Assembly (NCBI GenBank): GCA_000433035.1 | Contig: FR890814.1 | Coordinates: 124,001-188,000, forward strand | Length of the DNA stretch: 64,000 bases | Direction of reading: 5' to 3' | Source of the DNA: Staphylococcus sp. CAG:324 | Lineage (GTDB): Bacteria; Bacillota_I; Bacilli_A; ML615J-28; CAG-313 | Shown: one piece after another, positions 11,501-21,300 of the stretch | Layout: each line of letters begins with the position of its first letter | How positions within the stretch are numbered: position 1 is the first letter of the stretch | Made by a program: the position numbers and the translations under genes | Notes under the pieces: generated by a model | The model's input: the letters and a program-made list of their open reading frames with translations, nothing else | The model's database searches: none | Told to the model about the DNA's origin: nothing

Positions 11501-12880
11501 TAAATTAGAGTATATATTATATTTCAAGTCATCTTTATTAATTATTAAATCATCATCTTTAATCGTAATTTTATATTCATTTTCAACAACAATATATTCA
11601 ATTGTCTTTTCGTAATATGTCCATTTTACACCTGATAAGGATAAGGCTTTATCATTATAAGGAATAGTTAATGTTACCTGATATGTTCCTACATTATCAA
11701 AATCTACTTCTGATAAATCAAAATAAGAACTTTGTATTTGATCAAACCGAATGCCATTAATCGTCACCTCAAAATCATTTTCAAAAGCATAATTTTGTTG
11801 ATTAGTACCTTTTTTTATAATTATGGTATCTGATGTATGGTAATCAATCACAACACCCAATCTTACCTCAACTATTGCAACTACTTCTTGGCCTTGATAA
11901 GTTAACTTAATCTCACTATTCCCCGCCTTTGAATAATCAATTGCTCCTTCAATCATATCAGAAGTTACAGGAATAATTTCATCACCTTTTTTAATTTCAA
12001 ATAAAGATTTTAAATCAATAAATGCATCATTGGGATAAGTTACAACATGTTTTGCAGTAATAACTATTTGCTCGTCTTCAACAACCTGTACTATTGCCGT
12101 CTCACTTACCCTAATTTCATCCATTTGGTATTCAAAAACTATTTGATATTGCGTATCTATCACAGGATTTGCTATTGATGATATATCAATCATACTCATA
12201 TCAATTTTGGTAGCTTGATAATCAACATATAAACTAAATAATTGAGTGTAGTCAAAAGTAGCAACTTGACTGATTTCTAGATAATAGATTGGATAAGATA
12301 AAATAACTTCTAAATGATGATCAGGAATAATATGAATCGTAAGCGTCTTAACGATACCATTAAAACGAACCGTATATTGATACGTGCCTTCTTCGTTTTT
12401 TAGATTAGTTTCTATTTGTTCTTCTTTAATCTCTTGTTTAACTCCATCAATTGATGCACTAAATAAACTTAAATAATCATAGGTTAAACTTGCTGATTGT
12501 TTCAAAGTGATTTCTTCTTTGCTGAGCGTAAGATCATAAATGGTTTCAACAACATTCACTTTTAGAGTTGCTGATTCTTCTTTGTATTTACAAAACACCT
12601 CATATTTTCCAGGAGTAGACTGTACTTGAGAAAAATCAATATAAGAATCTAACACCACTTGCTCAACATTATTAACTAATATTTTAAACAAATCATTATA
12701 TTTATAATGACTAACTTGCGTATCTTTAATATCGATACTTTCTTTTAAAACTTGAACAACAATTACATCAGAAGGTTCAGGGGGAGGGTTATCCCCTGAA
12801 CAATTTTTTTGAGAGCAACTATTTAACGAAAAGATACTAAAGATAATAGCAGTAATAAATACTAATAATCTTTTCTTCAT
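8570..12880 (-). CDS. Large surface lipoprotein with Ig-like and GTY modules (1436 aa)
   Basis: Lipoprotein with a signal peptide and probable lipid-attached Cys22 (LNSC; Asn at -2 is slightly unusual), followed by a Pro-rich linker. The first ~600 residues look like tandem bacterial Ig-like domains (segments resembling 'F..GTTLYTKDLFKI' repeated with YxVTxxYQG endings). The second half carries the same G-T-Y...D...I..SGxG module as the 1910-residue neighbour, and the two share a C-terminal ~110-residue domain (Y-F-A-x-x-T near the end). They are therefore partial paralogues. The gene lies 32 nt upstream of the 1910-residue gene on the same transcript. No enzymatic motif is visible; function is inferred as surface binding. 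Confidence 0.8.
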   Translation of the reverse strand: MKKRLLVFITAIIFSIFSLNSCSQKNCSGDNPPPEPSDVIVVQVLKESIDIKDTQVSHYKYNDLFKILVNNVEQVVLDSYIDFSQVQSTPGKYEVFCKYKEESATLKVNVVETIYDLTLSKEEITLKQSASLTYDYLSLFSASIDGVKQEIKEEQIETNLKNEEGTYQYTVRFNGIVKTLTIHIIPDHHLEVILSYPIYYLEISQVATFDYTQLFSLYVDYQATKIDMSMIDISSIANPVIDTQYQIVFEYQMDEIRVSETAIVQVVEDEQIVITAKHVVTYPNDAFIDLKSLFEIKKGDEIIPVTSDMIEGAIDYSKAGNSEIKLTYQGQEVVAIVEVRLGVVIDYHTSDTIIIKKGTNQQNYAFENDFEVTINGIRFDQIQSSYFDLSEVDFDNVGTYQVTLTIPYNDKALSLSGVKWTYYEKTIEYIVVENEYKITIKDDDLIINKDDLKYNIYSNLEVIINNRNQTLVENKDYVDIISCYVELLSDPIDYNDLGRQLVEIAVYVNGPNNEPVIVSYTVTIKSELEVIASDKAIFTGTTLYTKDLFKIVNGKEEIEVTNEMISGKVDCFTPGIYYVTIHYQGIEKTSKVVVFDNKMMGTYKTNLTTIPQSESTEEDDYGIQTEKPTILGDFIVSDDGTMILSGTKLELIGGNNETTMQVMYKKNIYNLYYIEPGIVVFIPLNEMKMSYNDNSRPMIYFNDSVWSLEDRVVINSTSLHVLQLTYTGYSIDLFQIKSKLDNTTYWYGLRIALVEKNSTDTIYEVSYGEVQFVETFDQFPGSYYHFEFKEDRYYMQLQTPTLGKIQKENNEKKYANTTFVGTYNGKEATLVSDSNEGFSFIQDSVRIFNVTSYEISKMKNGGVNYFDDTLLIYTFEENIYSYKFILNLDDKTFTYIEKDSYYGLYETDDMYLFFDGYGSGHFNPNNKSYQEELFNYIVIGDSIELQFKDSKQELFHGYHAKFYIDAFGNVLTTNYLSDETKIGTRFINNHITKGAIVNIYSYQIGQNSDSVAKSLLYDNIEIITKDGILSKEEMKNCIDVSKVRFNTPGFYQFSIKINIDGKDVIAYYAIQVLEDIYSNNSIATTYGNGMIFNQNSLSIDKYGQVVLNCAGTIYKGNIKIHDDNSFIINAKDENNKKIVANGNQITDGLIILKCSGAIHFQDYYTTGTYKITGCENHYLRRITVNNENIYIYSSILNGLGEIVTVTSLNDMEPSQIGSINEIVTSRKEIVVKINSWESTTTGLTISDSYRGTYINEDSTIIVSGFNHVIVDGVSGEYILNDNVITVMIQDKVTLYRLNNQDYTFEKLDIILDNSIVEGKTFSASHKFVCDIYSYVANTTFTFQANSEVCIVSTSSEHDSGNYACENDVYHPSFASSEGVIGTYVVNNNKLTIKVNGETFVFLITNVLDASEIISLETTINSDEHGYFANNTTFKRQ

Positions 12881-12901
12881 TAACGACCTCTACTTTCTTT
12901 T

Positions 12902-15409
12902 TTATTTAAGAGTCCATTCTCCAGTTTTATAAAAATAAATCCAGAAATATTTGGTGTGATTATTTTCAATTACAATTTGAATATCCTCATTTACATAACA
13001 TACATATCGGTTACTTTGACCAAGTTCACCACCTGATGTATCAGTATTAGCAATAGAAAGTTGGAAACCAAGTTTTTCTAATTCTTCACCTAAAACTTCA
13101 ATAATCTCATCAAAATTTAAAATTTTCGCATTTTCATCAAAATCAGTTGAACTTGCCACAATACTAATAAATTTACTATAAATTGGATTTCCATCAGAAT
13201 CAACACCTTTTTCTTTCCAATCAAAGAATGGTCCACTAATATTATCACCAAAAGCAGTTAAGAATATAGTTGGATCTGGGATGCTACTTGCGGCAACACC
13301 ATAAGCATCTTCTAAAACAATTGCAGTATTTTCATCACGAGATGTAAGTGTTGAGCAATCAGGACTATAATATTTTGTAGTGTATTGATCCCATGAAGTT
13401 TTAACAACACGAGGAACATAACCTGTAAATGTGTCCTCTTCAAGAGCAGTTGTACCTACATTTGAATATGTAGTTGTGCAATATCCAATATAAGTTCCGC
13501 TAACAAGATCATAAGGGAAAGTTGTTGAAACTAAATCACCATTGTCACTAACAACTATTCTAAATGCTGTAGATGAAGATGATGAAGCATTTGCAGCATA
13601 TTTATATGCAGAAAGTTCTTTTGCAACATCTCTTGCAATAGCAGTTTCATTTAATCTAAATGTATAAGTTGTCACCCCATTTTTAATTGAAGAAGTTTCA
13701 AATATAAAAATGTTAGGTGATAAATCAAATTTTGGCATTACATCAAAAATATTACCATTTACCTTTTTGGTACCTTCTAAAGCACCAAGTGTTGAATTAT
13801 ATTTAAATTCATCATATGTACCATCAGTATTTTGTTTATATCCAGAATAATTAGTAAAATAATCATTTCCATCCATTGAATATGAATATTTACCAGTATT
13901 AGCAAATAATATTGCATCCTCAGTTACAAGACCATAGCATCCTACAGTTCCTACACTTGATACAAAATCTTTTACTGCTAATGATACTAAAGCACCTTTT
14001 GCTGCAAAAGAAGTTGCAGAAAGTTCATAATCTCCACTATCTCCTGAAGGAGCACTTGTTTGTGTATCTGCTGTTCTAAATGTATAGTTTTTAGCGTTTT
14101 GCATTTTTTCTAAAGCAGCTTGTAATTTGTCTGCATAATCTGGAGCATCAAAAGGTTTAGGACTTTCAATGACAGTTGTACCAACATTACTGAAAGAAAT
14201 TTTAACATCAGAATAACTCATCGCATCTGGATCTTCTTCTGTATTGCTACCATAATATAAAATTTCTGTTTGAGCTAACAATTGTGTTACTTTACCATTT
14301 TCCACCTTTAAATATAATTTATCTAATGTGTCAGATAATACTGGAGTAAGTGAGAATGATAAGTAAGTCATTAAATATAAATCAGATTCTTGTGTCAAAT
14401 CAGCCTTATATTCATATACATCATTTTCTGCATCGTATTTAAATTTTGTTATTTGTAAATTTGCAAGATGATTCCATAAATGTTGTTGTTCCCAAAGAAC
14501 AGGAAAACTATTATAATTTTTTTCAATAGCAGATGCTAACTCATTATTTTTATTGATATATAATCTTTCTAATGCATGACCAACATTACCATATGAATCA
14601 CGATATCCATCTTTTTCACTACGACGATAATAATCTACCATTTTATTGTCTACTGCAAGTTGATGATTCCATTCACCATACCAAACACCATCATTCATTT
14701 TAACAACCATATCATAAGCATTTGTACTATTATTAGCACTATTTTTAAAATCTCTATAATAATCTGTTAAAACACCAGTTACAGTTATACTTTGATTACC
14801 AATTTCTTTTAACATATCTGATGTCAATTCTCCAACTTGTCCTTCAACAATTGGCGCTTTAATTGTAATTGATTTTGATGCTTTAACGGTAGGATCTTCA
14901 GTTAAAGTTGCTGTTACAGTAACAAATTTATCAAGTGTAATCTCTGTTTTCAAAGTTAAAACATTATTTTCAATTTGTACTAAATCATCATAATTCGTAG
15001 ATAAGGTATATGCATTATTATTTGCATTAGTAACCGTTACTTCAAACTTAATTGAACCATTATATTCCATCACATCTTTATCTGATGTAATTTCAATTGT
15101 AGCTTTTTGAGGATTAACAACTTCTTTCCAAGAAGCAACTAATGTAAAACTAGATGTAACTTTAGCATTAAAATCATAAGCTGTTCCATCCAATAACCAA
15201 TTTTCAAATTCATATCCTTCTTTCGTAGGATTAGCCGGTTTTGTAACTGTTCCGTTCTTTTTGACTTCTTGTGTTTCAACCGAACTGCCACCTGCACTAT
15301 CAAATTTTACTTCATAAGTTTTTTTACATCCGGTAAAAGCCATTAATAGTAAAACTGCTAATACAAATATAAAATTTTTAGTAATAAATTGTTTTGTTTT
15401 CATATTCAT
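12902..15409 (-). CDS. Surface lipoprotein with one InlB B-repeat (835 aa)
   Basis: The lipobox FTG-C28 follows a long hydrophobic segment. Residues about 30-95 form one Listeria-Bacteroides repeat (FDSAGG...VTKPANPTKEGY...W). An Ig-like domain follows at about 100-185 and then a large unrecognised region. Its C-terminal ~150 residues loosely resemble those of the next upstream gene product (shared ALGD/AFGD and two-strand endings), suggesting paralogy. The ATG has AAGGA 6 nt upstream. It is part of the long minus-strand operon with gaps of about 20 nt. Function unknown beyond surface exposure. Confidence 0.8.
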   Translation of the reverse strand: MNMKTKQFITKNFIFVLAVLLLMAFTGCKKTYEVKFDSAGGSSVETQEVKKNGTVTKPANPTKEGYEFENWLLDGTAYDFNAKVTSSFTLVASWKEVVNPQKATIEITSDKDVMEYNGSIKFEVTVTNANNNAYTLSTNYDDLVQIENNVLTLKTEITLDKFVTVTATLTEDPTVKASKSITIKAPIVEGQVGELTSDMLKEIGNQSITVTGVLTDYYRDFKNSANNSTNAYDMVVKMNDGVWYGEWNHQLAVDNKMVDYYRRSEKDGYRDSYGNVGHALERLYINKNNELASAIEKNYNSFPVLWEQQHLWNHLANLQITKFKYDAENDVYEYKADLTQESDLYLMTYLSFSLTPVLSDTLDKLYLKVENGKVTQLLAQTEILYYGSNTEEDPDAMSYSDVKISFSNVGTTVIESPKPFDAPDYADKLQAALEKMQNAKNYTFRTADTQTSAPSGDSGDYELSATSFAAKGALVSLAVKDFVSSVGTVGCYGLVTEDAILFANTGKYSYSMDGNDYFTNYSGYKQNTDGTYDEFKYNSTLGALEGTKKVNGNIFDVMPKFDLSPNIFIFETSSIKNGVTTYTFRLNETAIARDVAKELSAYKYAANASSSSSTAFRIVVSDNGDLVSTTFPYDLVSGTYIGYCTTTYSNVGTTALEEDTFTGYVPRVVKTSWDQYTTKYYSPDCSTLTSRDENTAIVLEDAYGVAASSIPDPTIFLTAFGDNISGPFFDWKEKGVDSDGNPIYSKFISIVASSTDFDENAKILNFDEIIEVLGEELEKLGFQLSIANTDTSGGELGQSNRYVCYVNEDIQIVIENNHTKYFWIYFYKTGEWTLK

Positions 15410-15427
15410 ATATATTCCTTTCTAAAA

Positions 15428-17722
15428 TTAATCTTTCCAAACATAGATTAGTAAATCTAAACTATAATCGGTTGGAGCAATATTAATATTGCCTTTTTTA
15501 AAATTACCATTACTATCTCTTACAAAACCAAGAGACAATAGATAATTTTCTACCTCTTTTAATGATGAATCAATTGTATAATTGATATCAAGAGGTACAT
15601 CATAGTAGAAAACAATTGCATTCTTCACTTTATCTTGCCCTTTAGGAATATAAATAGTTGTTAAGCCAAAACCATAAGTATCACCTAGGGCGTTACAAAA
15701 GAAAGGCAATTCATTATCAATATTATCATTTTCAAAATATCTCTTCAAATAATCTAAGGCATTAGCAGTATATTCATCTTCAGTTGTTGGATCTGATCCA
15801 CTAGTCACCTCAATTGTTAACTCATTCCAAGAACTTGGAACTTCTCTTGCTTCAAATTCAACATTTACATTCTCTGGTAAAGTAGTAGTATTAAACTCAT
15901 CATACTTAAGCTCTACTACACCATAGATTGAACCAATATAAAAATAAAAGCACGCTTCAATAATATATCCATCTTTAACAACCACATATGGAGTAAACGA
16001 TTCGCTTGTTGATATATAACCACGAGTTGCAAAAATACCATATAAATTAATATCATTACCCACTCCATAATAGAAAGTTGAAGCAACAGGGCTCATCACA
16101 TCGTCAACATAATAAGTTATTGTACCATCTTCTGGATTTTCATAATAAGTTCTAAAAATTTCTGCTGCAAAAGCAAATGTTGGTTTAGCTAAGCTAAAAT
16201 CACTTTGATATGCACGAGAAGCATAATATGCACCATCAGTATCTTGATAATACGTATTGTATAGATTGTCATTTATTTTCTTATAGCCATAACTTGCATT
16301 CTCTAAATATGTATGAATTTCATTTAATTGTGAATCATATTTAACATTATATGGAGCAAAATAGCAATCAGTACCTGTAATATATTCCGTAAATCCACTT
16401 TCTACAACACCAGATGACATATAAGAAGCTGTAATTTCTTTAAAATCTAATGTATAAGAAGTAAGAGCATTCATGTTATCAATTGCTAATTGTAAATCAT
16501 CATGAATATCTTCGTGATCATATTTAGATATTGTAGGTACACTCACAGAATCTCCTAAATTTATTGTTACAATAAGTTCTTGAATTCCTTTGTATCCATC
16601 TACTAATGAATAATCTGGCTCACTTTTTGAATAAATTCCCATAATTTCAGATTCTTCAATAATTAAGGCAAAACCAGTTGGAACAAAATCATACGGATTT
16701 GATGCAGCAAGAACTTTAGATGGTAATGTTTTATCACTTCCTGTATATTCATATCGCCAAGTTTCTAAATTAAAAGTAAAATCATCAACAGTTAAATTTT
16801 TTAATCCATTGTATAATCCCGAATCAATAAATGATACTTCATTACCTAAATCATCTAACATTGGAAAATATTCTTCTTCATTCATAAAACTTACACCTAC
16901 TTGACATGCTTTATTCTTGTTGTTTTTGTAGTATAAGCTCATAATTGTTCCTGTGTCACCATTTTCATATTGTGCAAACCAATTTGTTCCATCCATTGCT
17001 GTTTTGACATCAGTAACATAAGTTGATTCTAATTTTTCAAATAAACCAATGGTATATAAACTAATATTAATATACCCTTCAAAAGAAATTTTATCTTGAT
17101 TTAAGGCATCTAACATTGCTTGGGTTAAAACCGGTTTCGCAACAATTGTAATTATTTTAGAAGCTGATTGGGTTGAATCATATTTACTAGTCGCAATTAC
17201 TTCAATAATTGTATCCCCATTTACAGCTTCTGCTGTCAAAGTACCATCTTGGGTTATGCTTGCATACTCTACATCATCCTTAATTGACCAAGTCACTTCT
17301 TTATTATCTGTACCTTCCACATTAGCTGTTAGTTTGATACTTTGTTCTGACTTTACTTCTGATGGTCCACTAATCCCAATTGTAATTGGATCTAAAATGA
17401 CTGGTGGTTTCACTTCTGCCTTATATACCTTTTTATCAGTCGGCTTTGAATCTAAATAATTCGTTCCTTTGGCATATACATAATAAGTAAAATCTTTTGT
17501 TAAATCACTTACTTGATATTCATTTTTAGAAACATTATATGAATTATCATTGATATAAATTACATATTCACTAGCATTAGCTACTTTATCCCAAGTAATT
17601 AGACCTTCTTCACTAATCGTAAGATTAGTAGGTGTAGCTAATGTTTCTTTCTTACATGATTTACATGAAGAAATCGTTAAAAGACCTAAAAATGTTAATA
17701 GTATTGTTAAAATTTTTCTCAT
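15428..17722 (-). CDS. Surface lipoprotein with Fn3-like and Ig-like domains
   Basis: Lipoprotein signal with lipobox ISS-C about 20 residues in. An N-terminal fibronectin-III-like domain (TPTNLTISEEGLITWDKV, then YYVYAKG) is followed by a BIG2-like domain (GPSEVKSEQSIKLTANVEG) and a ~550-residue unrecognised part. Start choice: AAGGAGG directly abuts the ATG at 17728, whereas the ATG two codons later (17722) has 6-nt spacing, so 17722 is preferred. It shares a C-terminal region with the 835-residue protein. Presumed extracellular binding protein. Confidence 0.8.
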   Translation of the reverse strand: MRKILTILLTFLGLLTISSCKSCKKETLATPTNLTISEEGLITWDKVANASEYVIYINDNSYNVSKNEYQVSDLTKDFTYYVYAKGTNYLDSKPTDKKVYKAEVKPPVILDPITIGISGPSEVKSEQSIKLTANVEGTDNKEVTWSIKDDVEYASITQDGTLTAEAVNGDTIIEVIATSKYDSTQSASKIITIVAKPVLTQAMLDALNQDKISFEGYINISLYTIGLFEKLESTYVTDVKTAMDGTNWFAQYENGDTGTIMSLYYKNNKNKACQVGVSFMNEEEYFPMLDDLGNEVSFIDSGLYNGLKNLTVDDFTFNLETWRYEYTGSDKTLPSKVLAASNPYDFVPTGFALIIEESEIMGIYSKSEPDYSLVDGYKGIQELIVTINLGDSVSVPTISKYDHEDIHDDLQLAIDNMNALTSYTLDFKEITASYMSSGVVESGFTEYITGTDCYFAPYNVKYDSQLNEIHTYLENASYGYKKINDNLYNTYYQDTDGAYYASRAYQSDFSLAKPTFAFAAEIFRTYYENPEDGTITYYVDDVMSPVASTFYYGVGNDINLYGIFATRGYISTSESFTPYVVVKDGYIIEACFYFYIGSIYGVVELKYDEFNTTTLPENVNVEFEAREVPSSWNELTIEVTSGSDPTTEDEYTANALDYLKRYFENDNIDNELPFFCNALGDTYGFGLTTIYIPKGQDKVKNAIVFYYDVPLDINYTIDSSLKEVENYLLSLGFVRDSNGNFKKGNINIAPTDYSLDLLIYVWKD

Positions 17723-17733
17723 TTTCATCCTCC

Positions 17734-18294
17734 TTAATATTGATAAGTAACATCAATATTGACATTTTTTAAAGATAGCGTTTGAAATACACAATTCATT
17801 GATACCAATTGTTTATTTTTAAAAGTAAAGGTAAAGGTTGCATCATTTGTAATTTCAAAATTTTCAGTATTGAATACTTTACTGATATTTTCTTTAGAAA
17901 CATCAAAGGTCAAAACACCATCTTCTATTAGATAATCAGAAAAATATTTCTTTTCTAAACACATTTTAAACAAATCATTACGATTGATATTTTCTTGTTT
18001 TTCAGTATGAATGGAATTCCCTAATTCATAACTAGAACCCAAAGTTCTATTATTTGTCGTTATAACTGCACTATTATCTTCCATTAAATCAACTTCTTTA
18101 ATATATTGATAAACCAATATTTCCGTATCAGTAACCGATAATGTTGTATCTATTGACTTAACTTGTTGCATCGATTTATCAATATATTTTATATGTTTGT
18201 TCAATTTTCCACCAAATAAACATATACATAAGATTGTTATTCCAATAGCGACAGCTATACAAATAGATATAATTATAATTGTTTTCTTTTTCAT
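17734..18294 (-). CDS. Small N-terminally anchored membrane protein (186 aa), unknown function
   Basis: One strong N-terminal transmembrane segment (residues about 5-27) after a KKK start, then a ~155-residue extracytoplasmic domain rich in beta-strand-like segments that ends in aromatic residues (VTYQY). No lipobox Cys at the expected place and no recognised motif. GGAGG lies 5 nt upstream of the ATG. It is sandwiched with short gaps between the giant protease gene (9 nt upstream) and the lipoprotein genes, so it is co-transcribed and may assist that surface system. Confidence 0.72.
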   Translation of the reverse strand: MKKKTIIIISICIAVAIGITILCICLFGGKLNKHIKYIDKSMQQVKSIDTTLSVTDTEILVYQYIKEVDLMEDNSAVITTNNRTLGSSYELGNSIHTEKQENINRNDLFKMCLEKKYFSDYLIEDGVLTFDVSKENISKVFNTENFEITNDATFTFTFKNKQLVSMNCVFQTLSLKNVNIDVTYQY

Positions 18295-18303
18295 ATAGCC
18301 CTC

Positions 18304-21300
18304 CTATTTAAATAAAAACTTTTTACTAACTAATACCATTGCAATTGCCGATAAACTAGCAAGAGTAGATAACACTACATAAACGATTGTATTATCAATT
18401 GCTTTGATTGTTGGCATAATCTCCGTTTCCACATTTGCTATATATTCATTATAAGATGAAACTAAATTATTATAATTTGTTAGATCCAAAATTAATTTAT
18501 CATCTGCTTTTAAATTATTGATTTTGCTTGAGATTTCTTTTAATGTATCTAATAAACCAATAGTAAATGTCGTCGGCAAATTATTAATTTCTTGTTGTAA
18601 ATTTTGAACCTCTAATGAAGCTTTAGATAATTTAATTTGCATCAAAGTCGTTTTTGATTCAAATACTTTATCAACAAGATTATTCCAATCTTCTAAATCA
18701 ATCCCAAAAATTGTTGGATCTTGTTTAATGGCATTATAAGCAGTAATGGCATCATTGATTAATTTCTCATGCGATAGATTAACTATTTGAATATCATTTA
18801 TTTTTTCTGCTTTTTCAAGGAAAGTAATCATGTTTTTATGCATTGCTTGATACGTAGATCTCTCAGCATTTTCAACCTTTCCAAAATAAGCTTGATATAC
18901 AATTGAATCATAGCCTTCAATATCAGTGTTCGCCGGCAAAATCATTTGAATGGGTTCTCTTTTGCCAACTAAATCAATAAATGTATAATAATACAGTTCA
19001 TACCCAAATAAATCAAAATATTTATGTAATAACTCATATCCTGGATCCGTTTCAACTAGTGAGGCTGCCTTATTATATGCATCTTCAAAAGCCGGTGCTG
19101 TAAATGATTTAAATTCTACTTCTTTTAAATTTTCAAACTTATAAAATGCATAGTTACCAATCGTTTTTAATGAATCTGGAAAAATAATTTTTTCAATAAA
19201 CTTATTCATACTTCCCGCAAAATCTTCAATTCGATAAGTTCCTTCATCAATAACTAAAGTATCAACATTTAACCCACCAGGAATAGACGATACTTGATAT
19301 TTACCATTAGGAAGTTTCGTATATAAAATACTATCTTTCAAATAAGCATACTCATTTAGTTTAAAAGTAGTAACTTTCTGACCAGTTGTTGTATCATCAT
19401 AATAATAACTAGTTAAATTCGCACATCCATCAAAAGCTTTCTTACCCACTTCTTTTAAATTTGAACCAAAAACAAATGATGTTAATAATTGATTATTTTC
19501 AAAAGCAGCAATTCCAATTTTTTCTAAATTTGGTGCATTAAAAGTGGTCAAATAAGTGTTTTGGAAAGCATAATCACCTACACTTAGTAATTTATCAAGT
19601 TGATAACTGCCACTGAGACTTGTACTTGCAAAACTACCAAAACCGATTGTAACAACATTGGATAAGTTGACTTTTTGTAAAATTTCAGATGAAGTAAAAG
19701 CATAATCCGCAATCTCTTCAACATGTTCTAAATTAATATTTGTTAATGATTTACATCCTGCAAAACTATATAAACCAACATACTTCATATTGATTGGCAA
19801 CTCTACTTCTTGTAAATTTATACAATAGGCAAATAAATAATCACCCACTTCTTCAATAGATTCAGGTAAAATTACCTTTGTTAATCCTTCACAACCTAAA
19901 AAGGCCCCATCGGATAACACTTTTAAAGTATTCGGTAAAATTAAATCAAAGATTTGAGGAGCGCCTCCATTTTCATCATATCTTGAAAAAGCACCCTCAC
20001 CGATTTTAATAATTTTTGGCATATGTAAATAAACTAAAGATGCACAATCACTGAAAGCATAATTGCCAATTTCTTCAACATGTTCTAAATTGGCTTTTGA
20101 TAAACTTGAACAACCATAAAATGTCTCTTTCTCAATTACATTATCAATTTTAGATAAATCAATCTCAGCTAATTTACTATCATTTTCAAAACATGCAACA
20201 CCAAAATGCACATTACCTTCCTCAGGCATTACAACAGTTGTTAAATATTGGCAATTTTGAAAGGCACCAAGTCCAAAAATACTATTTTTACCAATTGTTA
20301 CTTTTACAACTGATGACTGATAAAAAGCACCTTCACCATAAGTTGCATTACTACCAATAGTTACTTCTTTTATTCCACTATTAGCAAAAGCATATTCTTC
20401 AACTGTTAATACTTGATCTAAATTACTAATTTCTACCAAAGCTGTTGTATAACTGAAAGCACGTTTTTTTATTACAATATTATTTTGTTCTGGTAAGAAA
20501 ACATGAGTTAAATTTGCACAATTTGTAAAAGCAAAAGCTTCTATTACTGTATGAGGATTCGTAATTGTAATTTGTTCAATATCAATTCCACTAAATGCTC
20601 CCTCACCAATAACAGTAATTGTATCGGGAATAATCACATTTTTTTCACTCCAAGTAGGTATGATAAAAATGATAGTATTTTCATCTTTATTCAATAAATA
20701 TCCACCTTGAACACAATAATATGGATTATTAGCATCCACTACAAATTGTGATACCGCAGTTCCTTCAAAAATTGAACCGGAAAGATGAGTTAATCTTGTA
20801 TTACTACCAAATTGAATTTCTTCTAATGATTCACACATATAAAATGTATATGCACCCAGTTCAACATCACAATTAGGAAGCATAATTGTTTTTAAAGAAG
20901 TACATTTATAAAAAGTTTGCTCATCAATTTTATCAACACTACCATTAAAGGTAACACGAACTAACTTTGTACATTCACTAAAAGCACCTTTAGAAATTTT
21001 AACCAATGATGATTCAATAAAAACATCAGTTAAATTCTCACATTTCGCAAAACAAAATTCAGGAATTTCTACTGTTTCATATAAAGTAACTTGTTCAATT
21101 CCACAAGAAACAAACATTGCATATGAAAGTTTAGTATTTTCAGCAAATATTACTTCTTTTAAAGACTTGCATCCTTTAAATATCTCTTTACCAGAATTTC
21201 TTAAAGTACTAATATCAACCTTTTCAAGTGCTGTACAATTTTCAAAAGCATTTTTGCCAATAGCATAAATTTTATCTAAATTAATATTATTTAATACTTC

